DNA of 64,000 nt, taken from positions 1-64,000 of the forward strand of contig JAFQHE010000035.1 in assembly GCA_017398125.1 (NCBI GenBank), read 5' to 3'. The notes beneath the pieces are model-generated. The model saw nothing but the letters and a program-made list of their open reading frames with translations, did no database searches and was not told the origin of the DNA. The stretch's first letter is position 1, and every line of letters starts with the position of its first letter. Source of the stretch: Bacteroidales bacterium. Its GTDB lineage: Bacteria; Bacteroidota; Bacteroidia; Bacteroidales; UBA932. This document shows positions 16,154 to 24,852 of the stretch, one piece after another. Position numbers and translations under genes: made by a program.

Positions 16154-16819
16154 TTATTTGAGAAGATCAATCAGTTTTATCAAATCCTCAGGTTTGCTCC
16201 ATCTGATTTTATTCTTCTTAACAAACTCCTTCACACTTTGTTTTTTATCAGCAGGAACAAGATCCAAGAAGAGGGACTTGTCGGCAGGATAGACACTTCC
16301 GGCTACAACTATATAGTACTCACTTTTCAGAGGGAGCTCCTTTCCATTCTCCTTATTGGCCACCTGAAGGGCATGATTTGTGACAGATCCTATACCTTCA
16401 ATAGAGGTGAGGGCCTTTGTAGAGAGAGTATTGGATGAGGCTCCGTAAGCGCCACCTGTCTCATTGAGTCTTGTAAAATCAATCACTCTCAATTTCGCCA
16501 CAAAACCGCCATCCTGCTCAGCAACAATCTCCATAAACTTTCCATTGACGCTCATGAACTTTCTGTCGGCAATCGAGACCAAAAGAATATCCTTGGACTT
16601 TGACTCCTTTACATCATTACCGTCAATATAATGGAGGGTACTGTTTCCCAAATGGATATTTGCAGTATATTCCATTTTGCCCCCAGCCCTCAGATAGATT
16701 GTGGAGGATTGAAAATCATTGAAGATATATGGCCACGTTGTTGTAGGCTCCTGTGCCAGCACAGCGCTTATTGCCGCGAAGAAACACGTAAATAAAAACA
16801 AAATTTTTCTCTTAGCCAT
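16154..16819 (-). CDS. Secreted protein of unknown function
   Basis: Signal peptide (residues 1-22, KILFLFTCFFAAISAVLA-Q) followed by about 200 residues that I do not recognise. The mature part is predicted beta-rich in its first half (IYLRAGGKMEYTANIHLGNS), and the last 40 residues are Lys-rich (KKNKIRWSKPEDLIKLIDLLK). There is no catalytic motif and no Cys. It is 75 bases upstream of the M64 peptidase on the same strand, so the two are probably co-transcribed, and about 110 bases beyond the Calx-beta gene, from which a terminator hairpin separates it. It could be an inhibitor, chaperone or accessory of the peptidase; that is speculation from position only. Confidence 0.6.
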   Translation of the reverse strand: MAKRKILFLFTCFFAAISAVLAQEPTTTWPYIFNDFQSSTIYLRAGGKMEYTANIHLGNSTLHYIDGNDVKESKSKDILLVSIADRKFMSVNGKFMEIVAEQDGGFVAKLRVIDFTRLNETGGAYGASSNTLSTKALTSIEGIGSVTNHALQVANKENGKELPLKSEYYIVVAGSVYPADKSLFLDLVPADKKQSVKEFVKKNKIRWSKPEDLIKLIDLLK

Positions 16820-16869
16820 AATTCAAAATTATCGGATTAAAAAATTAACAATCGTATTGACAAATCTAC

Positions 16870-16902
16870 AAAAAAAAAGCTTCCTTTCAAACGAAAGGAA
16901 GC
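16870..16902 (-). terminator. Terminator of the susC-susD-Calx-beta operon
   Basis: Minus strand: GCTTCCTTTC GTTT GAAAGGAAGC followed by nine T residues, 29 bases past the Calx-beta stop. A perfect ten-pair stem. Confidence 0.92.
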
Positions 16903-16930
16903 CAATATGTTAATTGATTTTATATATCAA

Positions 16931-17788
16931 CTATTTTTTTGTTGCAGTTATACCAGGAAGCACAATTGCAATGTTACCGGTATCAATAATCTGAACCCAG
17001 AAACCATACTCTTTTCCAAAGTCAAGGTTCTTGCCCTCATCCTTAATGGTTACAATAACATTACCGCTGTCATAGCCATTAAGTTCAGAAGTCAATCCCA
17101 ATAGGATTAGAGGTTTGCCGTTTGAATAGGTATACTCTGATGTCTGTCCCAAAGGAATGGTAATGGTTGTCTTGTCAGGACTTACAACACCATAGAACAT
17201 GGTGTCATCACCTGCCCAACTTGCATTTCCGAAGATATTGTCAAACCATACTTTAGAATCATCAGCAGGATCCTTCTTCAATGTCATAGTCCAGGTTATT
17301 GGGCCATCCCAATATGATACACCGCTTGCAGTATACTCACCCAAAATGAATGATAGAGGGTGATCCAGGTCATTAATTGTAATGGTAGTTGTAGACTGGA
17401 ATCCCGCATTAACACCGCCAAGGTTGCCGAATTTAAGTGTAAAATTCAAGTCACCTGTATACTCACCTGGTCTGTTGATGATGCTTACCTCAACATAAGC
17501 AGTTCTTGTTGTAGAGTTGAACTGCAATGATGATGTTGCAATATTATAGTCAACACCCGCTTTGGCAGTACCGTCTACACCTTCAACTGTAACAGTTGCA
17601 TCAAGACCTTTAACAGAAGCCAATGTCACAGGAACCTTGATAGATGTGCCATCTTCTGCGATAGCATAATTTGCTCCGCCGAATGCAACAAAGGCATCTT
17701 TGTCATCAAACTCAGCAATCTTGTTAGGATTACAAGATGCAAGCAGACATAGAGCAAATACATTAAGTAATAATATTATCTTTTTCAT
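16931..17788 (-). CDS. Calx-beta-like surface lipoprotein of the SusC/SusD operon
   Basis: Lipobox LLASC (Cys19). Residues about 35-140 have the Calx-beta pattern: AIAEDGTSIKVPVTLA, TAKAGVDYNIA, and closing TTITINDLD. Residues 145-285 form a second beta-rich region with a WTMTL-KVWFDN motif that I cannot assign. In SusCD loci the third gene usually encodes a cell-surface ligand-binding lipoprotein, and the position here (15 bases after susD, before the terminator) fits that. Calx-beta folds often bind Ca2+, but binding residues are not certain here. Confidence 0.75.
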   Translation of the reverse strand: MKKIILLLNVFALCLLASCNPNKIAEFDDKDAFVAFGGANYAIAEDGTSIKVPVTLASVKGLDATVTVEGVDGTAKAGVDYNIATSSLQFNSTTRTAYVEVSIINRPGEYTGDLNFTLKFGNLGGVNAGFQSTTTITINDLDHPLSFILGEYTASGVSYWDGPITWTMTLKKDPADDSKVWFDNIFGNASWAGDDTMFYGVVSPDKTTITIPLGQTSEYTYSNGKPLILLGLTSELNGYDSGNVIVTIKDEGKNLDFGKEYGFWVQIIDTGNIAIVLPGITATKK

Positions 17789-17802
17789 TGTATTTCCGTT
17801 TT

Positions 17803-19230
17803 TTAATATTCTGGATTCTGTACAAGGTTAGGGTTGATGTCTATCTCTCTCTGAGGGATAGGAAGAGCCCATTTGTAGCTTGGGAATGGAATATCCTTGA
17901 AACTATCTGCAGCAGTAAAGTCAGTTCTCTGAACAGGATCGCCCCAACGTGCAAGATCCCATAGATAGTGACCCTCATAGTTCAACTCAAGACGACGCTC
18001 AAGTTTCATATCTGCAAAGCCCAGACTCTTCAAAGGCTCAACACCTCTGTTTGCCCTGATTGCATTCACATCTGCAATTGCAGTTGTGCCGGCAACATTT
18101 GCACCGTTAAGGATAGCCTCGGCTCTGTTCAAGTACATCTCAGAAAGACGTAGAACAATGATATTGTTACAATCAGGGGTATCGTCACCTTTACCTGCAT
18201 ATTTGGTTGTGTAAAGTTGAGGAGTCTTCTCTTCAGCATCTTTTGAAGTGCGGAACAATGAAGCCCTTACATCACCCTCAGCAAACAAGTCAGTCAAATC
18301 TGCACTTGCACCACCATCTTTGTAACCGTCAGGATTTGTTACGTATGAAATGTCATCCCAAGAGTTGTAGTAATCGTTGGACTTTTTGCCGTAGAACTCA
18401 AAGATAACCTCACCGCCCTCGTCTGCAACCTCTTTAGTCCATACAGTAGGATACTCCTCTGCAGTCCAAAGTGAGAACTGTGCGTTGTCAATAACTTTGG
18501 TAGCATAGTCTGCAGCATTCTGCCAGTCGCCCATGTACAAATAGATTCTTGATAGAAGTGCTTGGATTGCAGGTTTTGAAACAACAGATTTTGCATCAAC
18601 AACGCCTGTTCTCTCATAATCCTCAGCAATGATTGACTCAGCCTCTTTAAGGTCGGCTACAATTTGAGCATAAACCTCTTTGACTGTATTTCTTGCAGGA
18701 GTGCTGATCTCTGTTACCAACATGATTGGAACACCAGGGCCATCAGGCTGATAAGTGTACGGCTGTGCATAGTAAAGCAATAGAGTGTGGTAGTTCAATG
18801 CTCTGATGAACAAGCACTCAGCCTTAAGGTTATTCAAATCCTGTGCAGTAACACCGCTCTCGCTGTCTTTGCCCTCAAGGTTATTGATAACGTTGTTCGC
18901 TGCAGATATAACGTAGTATGCATTACCCCACATTCCTGAAGTAACATCAGCAGAATAGTTCCAGATATACTCTGTATAGAAACGTCCGGTTGTCCAGTTA
19001 GGATCCCTACGTCCATTACCTGAACGCATCTCACAGGTAACTATGTATGAACCGCTGTACCAACTGTACATTGGACTGTATGCGCCATATGTAGACTTGT
19101 CAAGACCTGCAAAGTTGCTTAGAGTTACCTCTGTACTTTGAGATGTTGTAGGTGCTTTCTCAAGGAAGTCTGAGCAACTTGCAAGAGAAATGGCGACAAT
19201 TAGTGATAATAATATTTTAATCTTTTTCAT
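17803..19230 (-). CDS. SusD/RagB-family nutrient-binding outer-membrane lipoprotein
   Basis: Lipobox SLASC (Cys19) then SDFLEKAPTT, the classic SusD N-terminus. The helical TPR-like scaffold shows LKAECLFIRALNYHTLLLYYAQPYTY (SusD_RagB N-terminal domain), and the C-terminal domain includes NNIIVLRLSEMYLNRAEA and LELNYEGHYLWDLARWGDP. It forms the lid of the SusC-SusD outer-membrane pedal-bin importer. Just 11 bases separate it from susC. The associated genes (M64 peptidase, no glycosidase) make it closer in context to the RagB oligopeptide system of Porphyromonas than to a polysaccharide locus, although the ligand cannot be read from sequence. Confidence 0.93.
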   Translation of the reverse strand: MKKIKILLSLIVAISLASCSDFLEKAPTTSQSTEVTLSNFAGLDKSTYGAYSPMYSWYSGSYIVTCEMRSGNGRRDPNWTTGRFYTEYIWNYSADVTSGMWGNAYYVISAANNVINNLEGKDSESGVTAQDLNNLKAECLFIRALNYHTLLLYYAQPYTYQPDGPGVPIMLVTEISTPARNTVKEVYAQIVADLKEAESIIAEDYERTGVVDAKSVVSKPAIQALLSRIYLYMGDWQNAADYATKVIDNAQFSLWTAEEYPTVWTKEVADEGGEVIFEFYGKKSNDYYNSWDDISYVTNPDGYKDGGASADLTDLFAEGDVRASLFRTSKDAEEKTPQLYTTKYAGKGDDTPDCNNIIVLRLSEMYLNRAEAILNGANVAGTTAIADVNAIRANRGVEPLKSLGFADMKLERRLELNYEGHYLWDLARWGDPVQRTDFTAADSFKDIPFPSYKWALPIPQREIDINPNLVQNPEY

Positions 19231-19241
19231 CTTCGTAATTT

Positions 19242-22232
19242 TTAGAAAGTAATCTCCAAACCGCCAATAAATGATTTAACCATTGAGTATCCACCACCAT
19301 AATCATATCCTAATGAACCCAACTCAGGATCAAATACGCCGTCAACATCGTGGAATGTATAAGGGTTAATTGCACTTACGTACACCTTAACATTGTTCAT
19401 GCCCGCTTTCTTTGTAATATTCTGAGGAAGTGTATACGATAGAGTTACATCTTTAATTCTCAAATAACTGCCATCCTGAATGAAACGGGTTAAATAACCT
19501 GCATAATAAACGCTTGATGAACCGTAGACAGGTTTTGGATATGTAGCGTTGTCACCTGGTTTCTTCCAGTAATCCAATGCAAGGTTGTTTACAGGTACAT
19601 TGATATCATCATCGTACCATCCGTAGATGTTGGTATTCATCACTTTATTTCCAATTGTGTACTCAAAGAATGCGCTCAATGACAAGCCTTTCCAAGAGAA
19701 TTGGGTATTGAATCCGCCAAGAGCCTTAGGCTCTGGAGAACCTGCGTAAATGTATCTTGCCTTGTTTCTGTCATTTGTAAGCGAACCATCCTCTGCATAG
19801 AACAAACCTTCACCGTTTGATGGGTTTACACCATACCAGTCACGTACATAGAATGTATACATGCTCTTTCCAGGAACGATTCTTACAGGAGAACTTCCAG
19901 TACTTCTTGGGTCAGTTGCTGTCAAGAACTCAGAATCTGCAAGGTCAATAACCTTAGATCTGTTGAATGAGATATTGAATCCTGCTGTCCAGGTAATATC
20001 CTGTGTTCTCATGATGTCACCTTCCAACATAATCTCAACACCTTTATTCTCAATAGCACCAATGTTCATTAGATTTGAGCTGAAACCTGAAGTCTGAGGG
20101 ATCTGTTTGTTCAACAACATATCTTCGGTATTTCTCTTATAGAAATCAACGCTACCATTGAATCTGTCGAAGAATGCGAAGTCTACACCGACGTTCCAAG
20201 TCTTGTTCTTCTCCCAAGATAGCTCAGGGTTTGCACTTGATGAAGGAAGCATACCTGTAATACCGTTGTATGGAGATGTTGCATAAAGACCGTAAGCCTT
20301 ATATCTACCAATATTGTTGTTACCGTTTACACCGTATGATGCTCTCACTTTCAAAGTGTTCAACCAGTCTACATTCTTAAGCCAGTTCTCATTGTGCAAG
20401 TTCCATGATGCAGATGCACTCCAGAAGAGACCCCATTTGGTATCTGCACCGAATAGTGATGAACCATCATAACGTACAGATGCCTGTGCGTAGTATTTTG
20501 ACTCATAGTTGTAGTCTGCTGTTCCAAAGAATGAAAGCAAAGTCTCCTCGCTCTCGCCATAGTAAACCTCGTCAGTTGCTGCAGAACCTGTGTTAGGGAA
20601 CGGAATAGCAGGATCCACTTGAGGAGATTTTCCACCCAAGTAATTGTAGCCGTCATATTGTGCCTCCTGACCAACCATAACTCTTACAGAGTGCTTGTCA
20701 GCAAAAGTATCATCATAAGCGATAGTGTTTGATGTCAAAAGTCTGTACTCCTCGCTTCTGTACATCCAAAGTGTTGTCTCACCCTCGTTTGTCTCCGGTG
20801 CCCAGTATTGTCTTGAGTTCACAAGACTCATCTCAGCACTGTTGTTAGTCTTGATTGTGATCTGTTTGATAGGCTTGTACTCCAAGAACATCTGACCCTG
20901 GAAACGGTATGATTTGTCGTTGTACTCATCATACTCGGCATTAGCTCTCGGGTTGGTATTTGAGTTGTTAGGAAGATCTACATTATGGTTACCATCCTCA
21001 TCATAAGGTTTCTCCCATGGAAGAAGGTTCCACATTGCATACGCACCGTTTGAATAGAACAATCTACCCATCTGACCTGAATTCTGGTCCGAGTAACCGG
21101 CATTTACATTAACGCCTGCCTTCAAGTTCTTCAAAAGTTTGTAGTCAGCATTGATACGTGCTGTAAATCTCTTGTAATCTACACCGTAGTAAATACCTGT
21201 CTCATCATGGTATGCCAATGATGTATAGAAGGTACCTTTATCATTACCACCCATTGCATTTACCTCATACTCCTGCATGCGGCCAACTCTTGTGAAGTGA
21301 TCCATCCAGTCAGTCATCTCCATATCAAGCATAGATAGAGGACGAAGTTCATCAGGATTGTAACCGGCATTGGTCAACATGTCACGGTGGAACGCGATTG
21401 TCTGCTCAGGAGATGCAGGTCTGAAATTCTTGTCATTTGACAACTGGGTAACACCCACTTTCGCACGTGCAGTGAAAGATGCCTTACCTTGTTTACCGCT
21501 CTTGGTTGTTACAAGGATTACACCATTGGCAGCACGTGATCCGTAAATTGATGCTGCAGCAGCATCTTTCAATACTGTAATGCTCTCAATATCATTAGGG
21601 TTGATAGAAGACATTGTTGTACCACTACCTGCACCTACATTTGACATTACATTCTGGTCATTTGTCATAATTGGAACACCGTCAACAACCCATAGAGGAT
21701 CACTGCCTGCACCAATTGAAGAGATACCGCGAATACGGACTGTAGTTGGAGCTCCAGGTTGTCCTGAATATGAAGAAATCTGCACACCAGCCATCTTACC
21801 AGCCAACATCTTCTCCACTGAAGCGACAGGAGCATCACCAATAGATTCTGATTTTACGGTTGTTACAGATCCAGTCTTAGCCTCCTTGCTTACAGTTCCG
21901 TACGCAACTACAAGCACATCATCCAACTGCTCTGAATCCTGCTCCATTGCTATGTTAACAATTGAGCGTCCGTTTACAGGAACTTCTGCTTCTGTATATC
22001 CAACAAAAGAAACTACCAATATCGCATCAGCAGGAGCTGAAATGGTATACGCACCATTTAGATCTGTTGTGGCAACCTTCGTTGTTCCTTTTACCTGAAT
22101 CGAAGCAAATGGAATTGTCTCACCGGTTGTTGCGTCTGACACAACACCCTTCACTTGTATATCCTGAGCATAGCCTGTTACAGCTGCCAACAACACTACA
22201 AGTGATGTGAAAAATAGTTTGACACTTTTCAT
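19242..22232 (-). CDS. SusC/RagA-family TonB-linked outer-membrane importer
   Basis: Signal peptide (1-22), a CarboxypepD_reg-like domain (about 24-105), the TonB-box-like region DDVLVVAYGTVSKEAKTGS, a plug domain with VDGVPIM and the SusC signature DAAAASIYGSRAANGVILVTTKSG-type stretch (about 222-246), then a 22-strand barrel to the terminal aromatic-rich GGLEITF. Length 996 is typical. It imports the ligand captured by SusD, powered by TonB-ExbBD. First gene of susC-susD-Calx-beta, with a promoter about 110 bases upstream. No ECF sigma/anti-sigma pair or hybrid two-component regulator is nearby, and the protein has no N-terminal signalling (STN) domain. Confidence 0.95.
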   Translation of the reverse strand: MKSVKLFFTSLVVLLAAVTGYAQDIQVKGVVSDATTGETIPFASIQVKGTTKVATTDLNGAYTISAPADAILVVSFVGYTEAEVPVNGRSIVNIAMEQDSEQLDDVLVVAYGTVSKEAKTGSVTTVKSESIGDAPVASVEKMLAGKMAGVQISSYSGQPGAPTTVRIRGISSIGAGSDPLWVVDGVPIMTNDQNVMSNVGAGSGTTMSSINPNDIESITVLKDAAAASIYGSRAANGVILVTTKSGKQGKASFTARAKVGVTQLSNDKNFRPASPEQTIAFHRDMLTNAGYNPDELRPLSMLDMEMTDWMDHFTRVGRMQEYEVNAMGGNDKGTFYTSLAYHDETGIYYGVDYKRFTARINADYKLLKNLKAGVNVNAGYSDQNSGQMGRLFYSNGAYAMWNLLPWEKPYDEDGNHNVDLPNNSNTNPRANAEYDEYNDKSYRFQGQMFLEYKPIKQITIKTNNSAEMSLVNSRQYWAPETNEGETTLWMYRSEEYRLLTSNTIAYDDTFADKHSVRVMVGQEAQYDGYNYLGGKSPQVDPAIPFPNTGSAATDEVYYGESEETLLSFFGTADYNYESKYYAQASVRYDGSSLFGADTKWGLFWSASASWNLHNENWLKNVDWLNTLKVRASYGVNGNNNIGRYKAYGLYATSPYNGITGMLPSSSANPELSWEKNKTWNVGVDFAFFDRFNGSVDFYKRNTEDMLLNKQIPQTSGFSSNLMNIGAIENKGVEIMLEGDIMRTQDITWTAGFNISFNRSKVIDLADSEFLTATDPRSTGSSPVRIVPGKSMYTFYVRDWYGVNPSNGEGLFYAEDGSLTNDRNKARYIYAGSPEPKALGGFNTQFSWKGLSLSAFFEYTIGNKVMNTNIYGWYDDDINVPVNNLALDYWKKPGDNATYPKPVYGSSSVYYAGYLTRFIQDGSYLRIKDVTLSYTLPQNITKKAGMNNVKVYVSAINPYTFHDVDGVFDPELGSLGYDYGGGYSMVKSFIGGLEITF

Positions 22233-22341
22233 TTGTTAAAAATTAAGTTAATATTAAAGTTACTTTAGTTTTTAGTTATTAATCAGCTCTTTAAGAGCCT
22301 TTCTGTATAAAAATAACCAGCGATATTTTTGTACACAAACG

Positions 22342-22371
22342 CAAATATAATATTTTTTTTCTACGTTCAAT
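22342..22371 (-). promoter_or_regulatory. Promoter of the susC operon
   Basis: Minus-strand ATTG (22368-22371), 18-base spacer, TATATTTG (22342-22349). The predicted start near 22335 gives a 5' leader of about 100 bases that contains no evident riboswitch. Confidence 0.55.
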
Positions 22372-22650
22372 AATATAACCAGCCTAATTTACAGACTACT
22401 AAGATAAATGTTTTTTTATAAAAATCCAAAATTTATCTGACTGAATATTTAAAATTGTTACAATACCACCCCTTATTCTTAATTTTTTTAAGAATAATTA
22501 TTCAATTTTATTTTAAAAACTTTTTCTTAAAACCAACAAAAATCTATGATTTAAGCTTATACCACATTCTATAGATGATTTCTGACTGCAGAAGGACACT
22601 TTCAATCTGATTAATTAAAACGCTCCTTTCGTTTGACTGTTAGCCTGAAA
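22372..22650. other. AT-rich intergenic region upstream of susC
   Basis: About 280 bases with no ORF of coding character. A short hairpin TTCTTAATTTTTTTAAGAA is present. Upstream regulatory DNA for the susC operon is the likely content. Confidence 0.4.
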
Positions 22651-22651
22651 G

Positions 22652-22707
22652 ATATAAAAAGGCCTGCAACAGCTTTGGATCCTGAGATCTCGCCGTTGCA
22701 AGCCTTA
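22652..22707 (-). terminator. Terminator of the carboxyltransferase-BCCP operon
   Basis: Minus strand: AAGGCTTGCAAC and GTTGCAGGCCTT pair around a 24-base loop and are followed by TTTTTATA. It lies about 40 bases beyond the BCCP stop. Confidence 0.75.
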
Positions 22708-22746
22708 ATCTGCAGACCGGACTATCCGGTACACTTGTATATCAGT

Positions 22747-23133
22747 CTACTCCATAACTATAAGCACTGCTCCTTTAGGCAAATTCTCACCCTCCTTTAC
22801 AGCAATGCTCTTTATAGTTCCATCAAATGGTGCATTGATGATATTTTTCATCTTCATCGCCTCATAAATCATAAGTTTGGCACCTTTTTTTACCCTCTGG
22901 CCCTCCTTGACATTTATAGATGCAACCACACCCGGTATATGTGAAACTATAAGGTTTGGATTTGGAGCCACCCACCTTTTTCTCTCCGCAAACTTTTTTG
23001 TAAGCAAAGTCTTGTACTTCCTTCCCTCGGTAAATACCTGGATATGATCTGTGAACAGATTAGGATCATCTGACATCAGTACAGCATCACCAACCTCGCG
23101 CAAGGATACAATTTGTTTATTATTCTCTTCCAT
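22747..23133 (-). CDS. Biotin carboxyl carrier protein (acyl-CoA carboxylase/decarboxylase type)
   Basis: C-terminal biotinyl domain (about 58-128) with the biotinylation motif YEAMKMKN, Lys94 being the modified residue, and the flanking VKEGQRVKKGAKL and PFDGTIKSIAV hammerhead strands. The N-terminal 55 residues are a linker. It follows the carboxyltransferase gene by 47 bases on the same strand and ends at a strong terminator. It carries CO2 between carboxyltransferase and its partner enzyme, which would be a biotin carboxylase (propionyl-CoA carboxylase) or a membrane decarboxylase beta subunit (methylmalonyl-CoA decarboxylase); neither partner is in the window. Confidence 0.9.
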   Translation of the reverse strand: MEENNKQIVSLREVGDAVLMSDDPNLFTDHIQVFTEGRKYKTLLTKKFAERKRWVAPNPNLIVSHIPGVVASINVKEGQRVKKGAKLMIYEAMKMKNIINAPFDGTIKSIAVKEGENLPKGAVLIVME

Positions 23134-23168
23134 TTGTTGACCTCCTGTTAAATATTGAACATACTGAG

Positions 23169-23177
23169 CTGTCGGGA
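23169..23177 (+). repeat. CTGTCGGGA 9-mer, intergenic copy
   Basis: Three bases past the carboxyltransferase stop codon, within the 47-base gap to the BCCP gene. Confidence 0.6.
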
Positions 23178-23180
23178 AGA

Positions 23181-24728
23181 TTAAAATGGTGGAACACCAT
23201 GCTTCTTCACTGGACGCTTAAGCACTTTGTTTGTAGAGATTTCCAATGCATGAAGTATAAATTTTCTTGTATCTGCAGGTGGAATAACAGTATCAATATA
23301 GCCCTTTGCTGCCGCAACATACGGATTTGCAAATTTATCTTTGTACTCCTGAACCTTCTGCTTCCTCATCTCATTAGGATCCGCAGCCTCCATGATCTCT
23401 TTTCTGAAAATAATGTTTGCTGCACCCTCCGGTCCCATCACTGCAATCTCTGCAGTAGGCCATGCAAATACAAAATCCGCACGCAAGTGGCGCGAGTTCA
23501 TTGCAATGTATCCACCACCGTAAGCCTTTCTCAAAATGATGGTAACCTTTGGAACAGTTGCCTCTGAATATGCATACAGCAGTTTTGCTCCGTGACGGAT
23601 AACTCCGGCATGCTCCTGATCGACGCCAGGCAAGTAACCCGGCATATCCTCCAATGTAACTATCGGAATCTCAAAGGCATCACAATAACGGATGAATCTT
23701 GCCGCCTTGTCAGATGAGTCACAATCCAATACTCCGGCAAGCACCATAGGCTGGTTAGCGACAAAACCTACTGTTCTGCCTCCAACTCTTCCGTATCCTA
23801 TCACTATATTTGGAGCCCAAAGTTCCTGAACCTCTATAAATTCAGAATTGTCTGTAATGGCTTTTATTACGTTTCTAACATCATACGGAGATGTAGGATC
23901 TGCAGGAACTATATTGTCAATTTTATACTTTTTCAATGGCTCCTTAGTCTTTATAGGTTCCTGCTTCTCCTGGTTATGCGCAGGAATATATGACAACAGC
24001 TCCTTTATCTGCTCAAAGCACTGCTCCTCACTCTCTGCAAAGAAATGGGCATTTCCTGTAGTCTCGCAATGTACTCTCGCTCCACCTAAAGACTCCATAT
24101 CAATCTCCTCACCCAAAACAGACTTTATAACCTCAGGGCCTGTAATGAACATCTTTGATATTTTGTCTACCACAAATACATAGTCTGTCAACGCAGGTGA
24201 ATATACGGCACCGCCGGCACATGGTCCGAGGATTACCGAAATTTGAGGAATAACACCACTTGCAAGTGTGTTTCTGAAAAAGATCTCGCCGTAGCCTGCA
24301 AGCGAGTTGACACCCTCCTGAATACGCGCTCCTCCCGAGTCATTGATTCCAATAAGAGGTATACGCATTCTCAAAGAGTAATCCATTATTTTGGTTATTT
24401 TTCTTGCATGCATGGATCCCAAAGATCCTCCTGCAACTGTAAAGTCCTGTGCATAAATTGCTACCGGCTTGCCATTGATTGTTCCTGTTCCGATAACAAC
24501 TCCGTCTCCGGCCAAACTCTTGTTCTCCATACCGAATTCTCTCGCATCATGCTCTATAAAGAGGTCATACTCATAAAAAGAACCCGGATCCAGCAACTTG
24601 TTTATTCTCTCCCTGGCAGGGAGTTTTCCCATTGCTATCTGCTTTGCAATGGCTTTGTCGCCTCCACCCTGAACGGCCTTTGCCGTCCTCTCCTGAAGCT
24701 CGGAAATTTTCTTACTAAATAAACTCAT
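23181..24728 (-). CDS. mmdA: Acyl-CoA carboxyltransferase subunit (propionyl/methylmalonyl-CoA type)
   Basis: Crotonase-fold carboxyltransferase of the PccB/MmdA family. It shows the two acyl-CoA/biotin half-sites: INDSGGARIQEGV with GPCAGGAVYSPAL, and DMPGYLPGVDQEHAGVIRHGAKL with KAYGGGYIAM. Length (515 aa from this start) matches the family. The ATG at 24728 is preferred over one at 24752, because a TATTTTTG box at 24750-24757 would place transcription start between them. In Bacteroidales this protein normally works in the succinate-propionate pathway as methylmalonyl-CoA decarboxylase alpha, but that operon also has the membrane beta subunit; here only BCCP follows, so a propionyl-CoA carboxylase role is possible. 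Confidence 0.88.
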   Translation of the reverse strand: MSLFSKKISELQERTAKAVQGGGDKAIAKQIAMGKLPARERINKLLDPGSFYEYDLFIEHDAREFGMENKSLAGDGVVIGTGTINGKPVAIYAQDFTVAGGSLGSMHARKITKIMDYSLRMRIPLIGINDSGGARIQEGVNSLAGYGEIFFRNTLASGVIPQISVILGPCAGGAVYSPALTDYVFVVDKISKMFITGPEVIKSVLGEEIDMESLGGARVHCETTGNAHFFAESEEQCFEQIKELLSYIPAHNQEKQEPIKTKEPLKKYKIDNIVPADPTSPYDVRNVIKAITDNSEFIEVQELWAPNIVIGYGRVGGRTVGFVANQPMVLAGVLDCDSSDKAARFIRYCDAFEIPIVTLEDMPGYLPGVDQEHAGVIRHGAKLLYAYSEATVPKVTIILRKAYGGGYIAMNSRHLRADFVFAWPTAEIAVMGPEGAANIIFRKEIMEAADPNEMRKQKVQEYKDKFANPYVAAAKGYIDTVIPPADTRKFILHALEISTNKVLKRPVKKHGVPPF

Positions 24729-24749
24729 AATTGTAGGTTTTTGATTTCG

Positions 24750-24757
24750 CAAAAATA
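24750..24757 (-). promoter_or_regulatory. Candidate -7 element for the carboxyltransferase operon
   Basis: TATTTTTG on the minus strand, with TTTTTG 17 bases further upstream (24775-24780). Spacing is slightly short. It decides between two possible starts of the carboxyltransferase. Confidence 0.45.
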
Positions 24758-24796
24758 AGATATTTTTTTAATTACAAAAATATTAGAGAATTTAGC

Positions 24797-24804
24797 TATA
24801 TTTG
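24797..24804 (+). promoter_or_regulatory. Candidate -7 element for gcvP
   Basis: TATATTTG, 48 bases before the gcvP ATG, in the 124-base divergent intergenic region. No convincing TTTG box at the expected distance. Confidence 0.4.
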
Positions 24805-24852
24805 CTTGATTAACTACAAATAGAAATCAAACAAATAAAACAAATAACAAAT

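Noticed and set aside
14099..22232. Polysaccharide utilisation locus
   Set aside because: No carbohydrate enzyme or regulator; a peptidase is present instead.
22233..22341. Riboswitch in the susC leader
   Set aside because: No recognisable conserved aptamer; simple A/T-rich leader.
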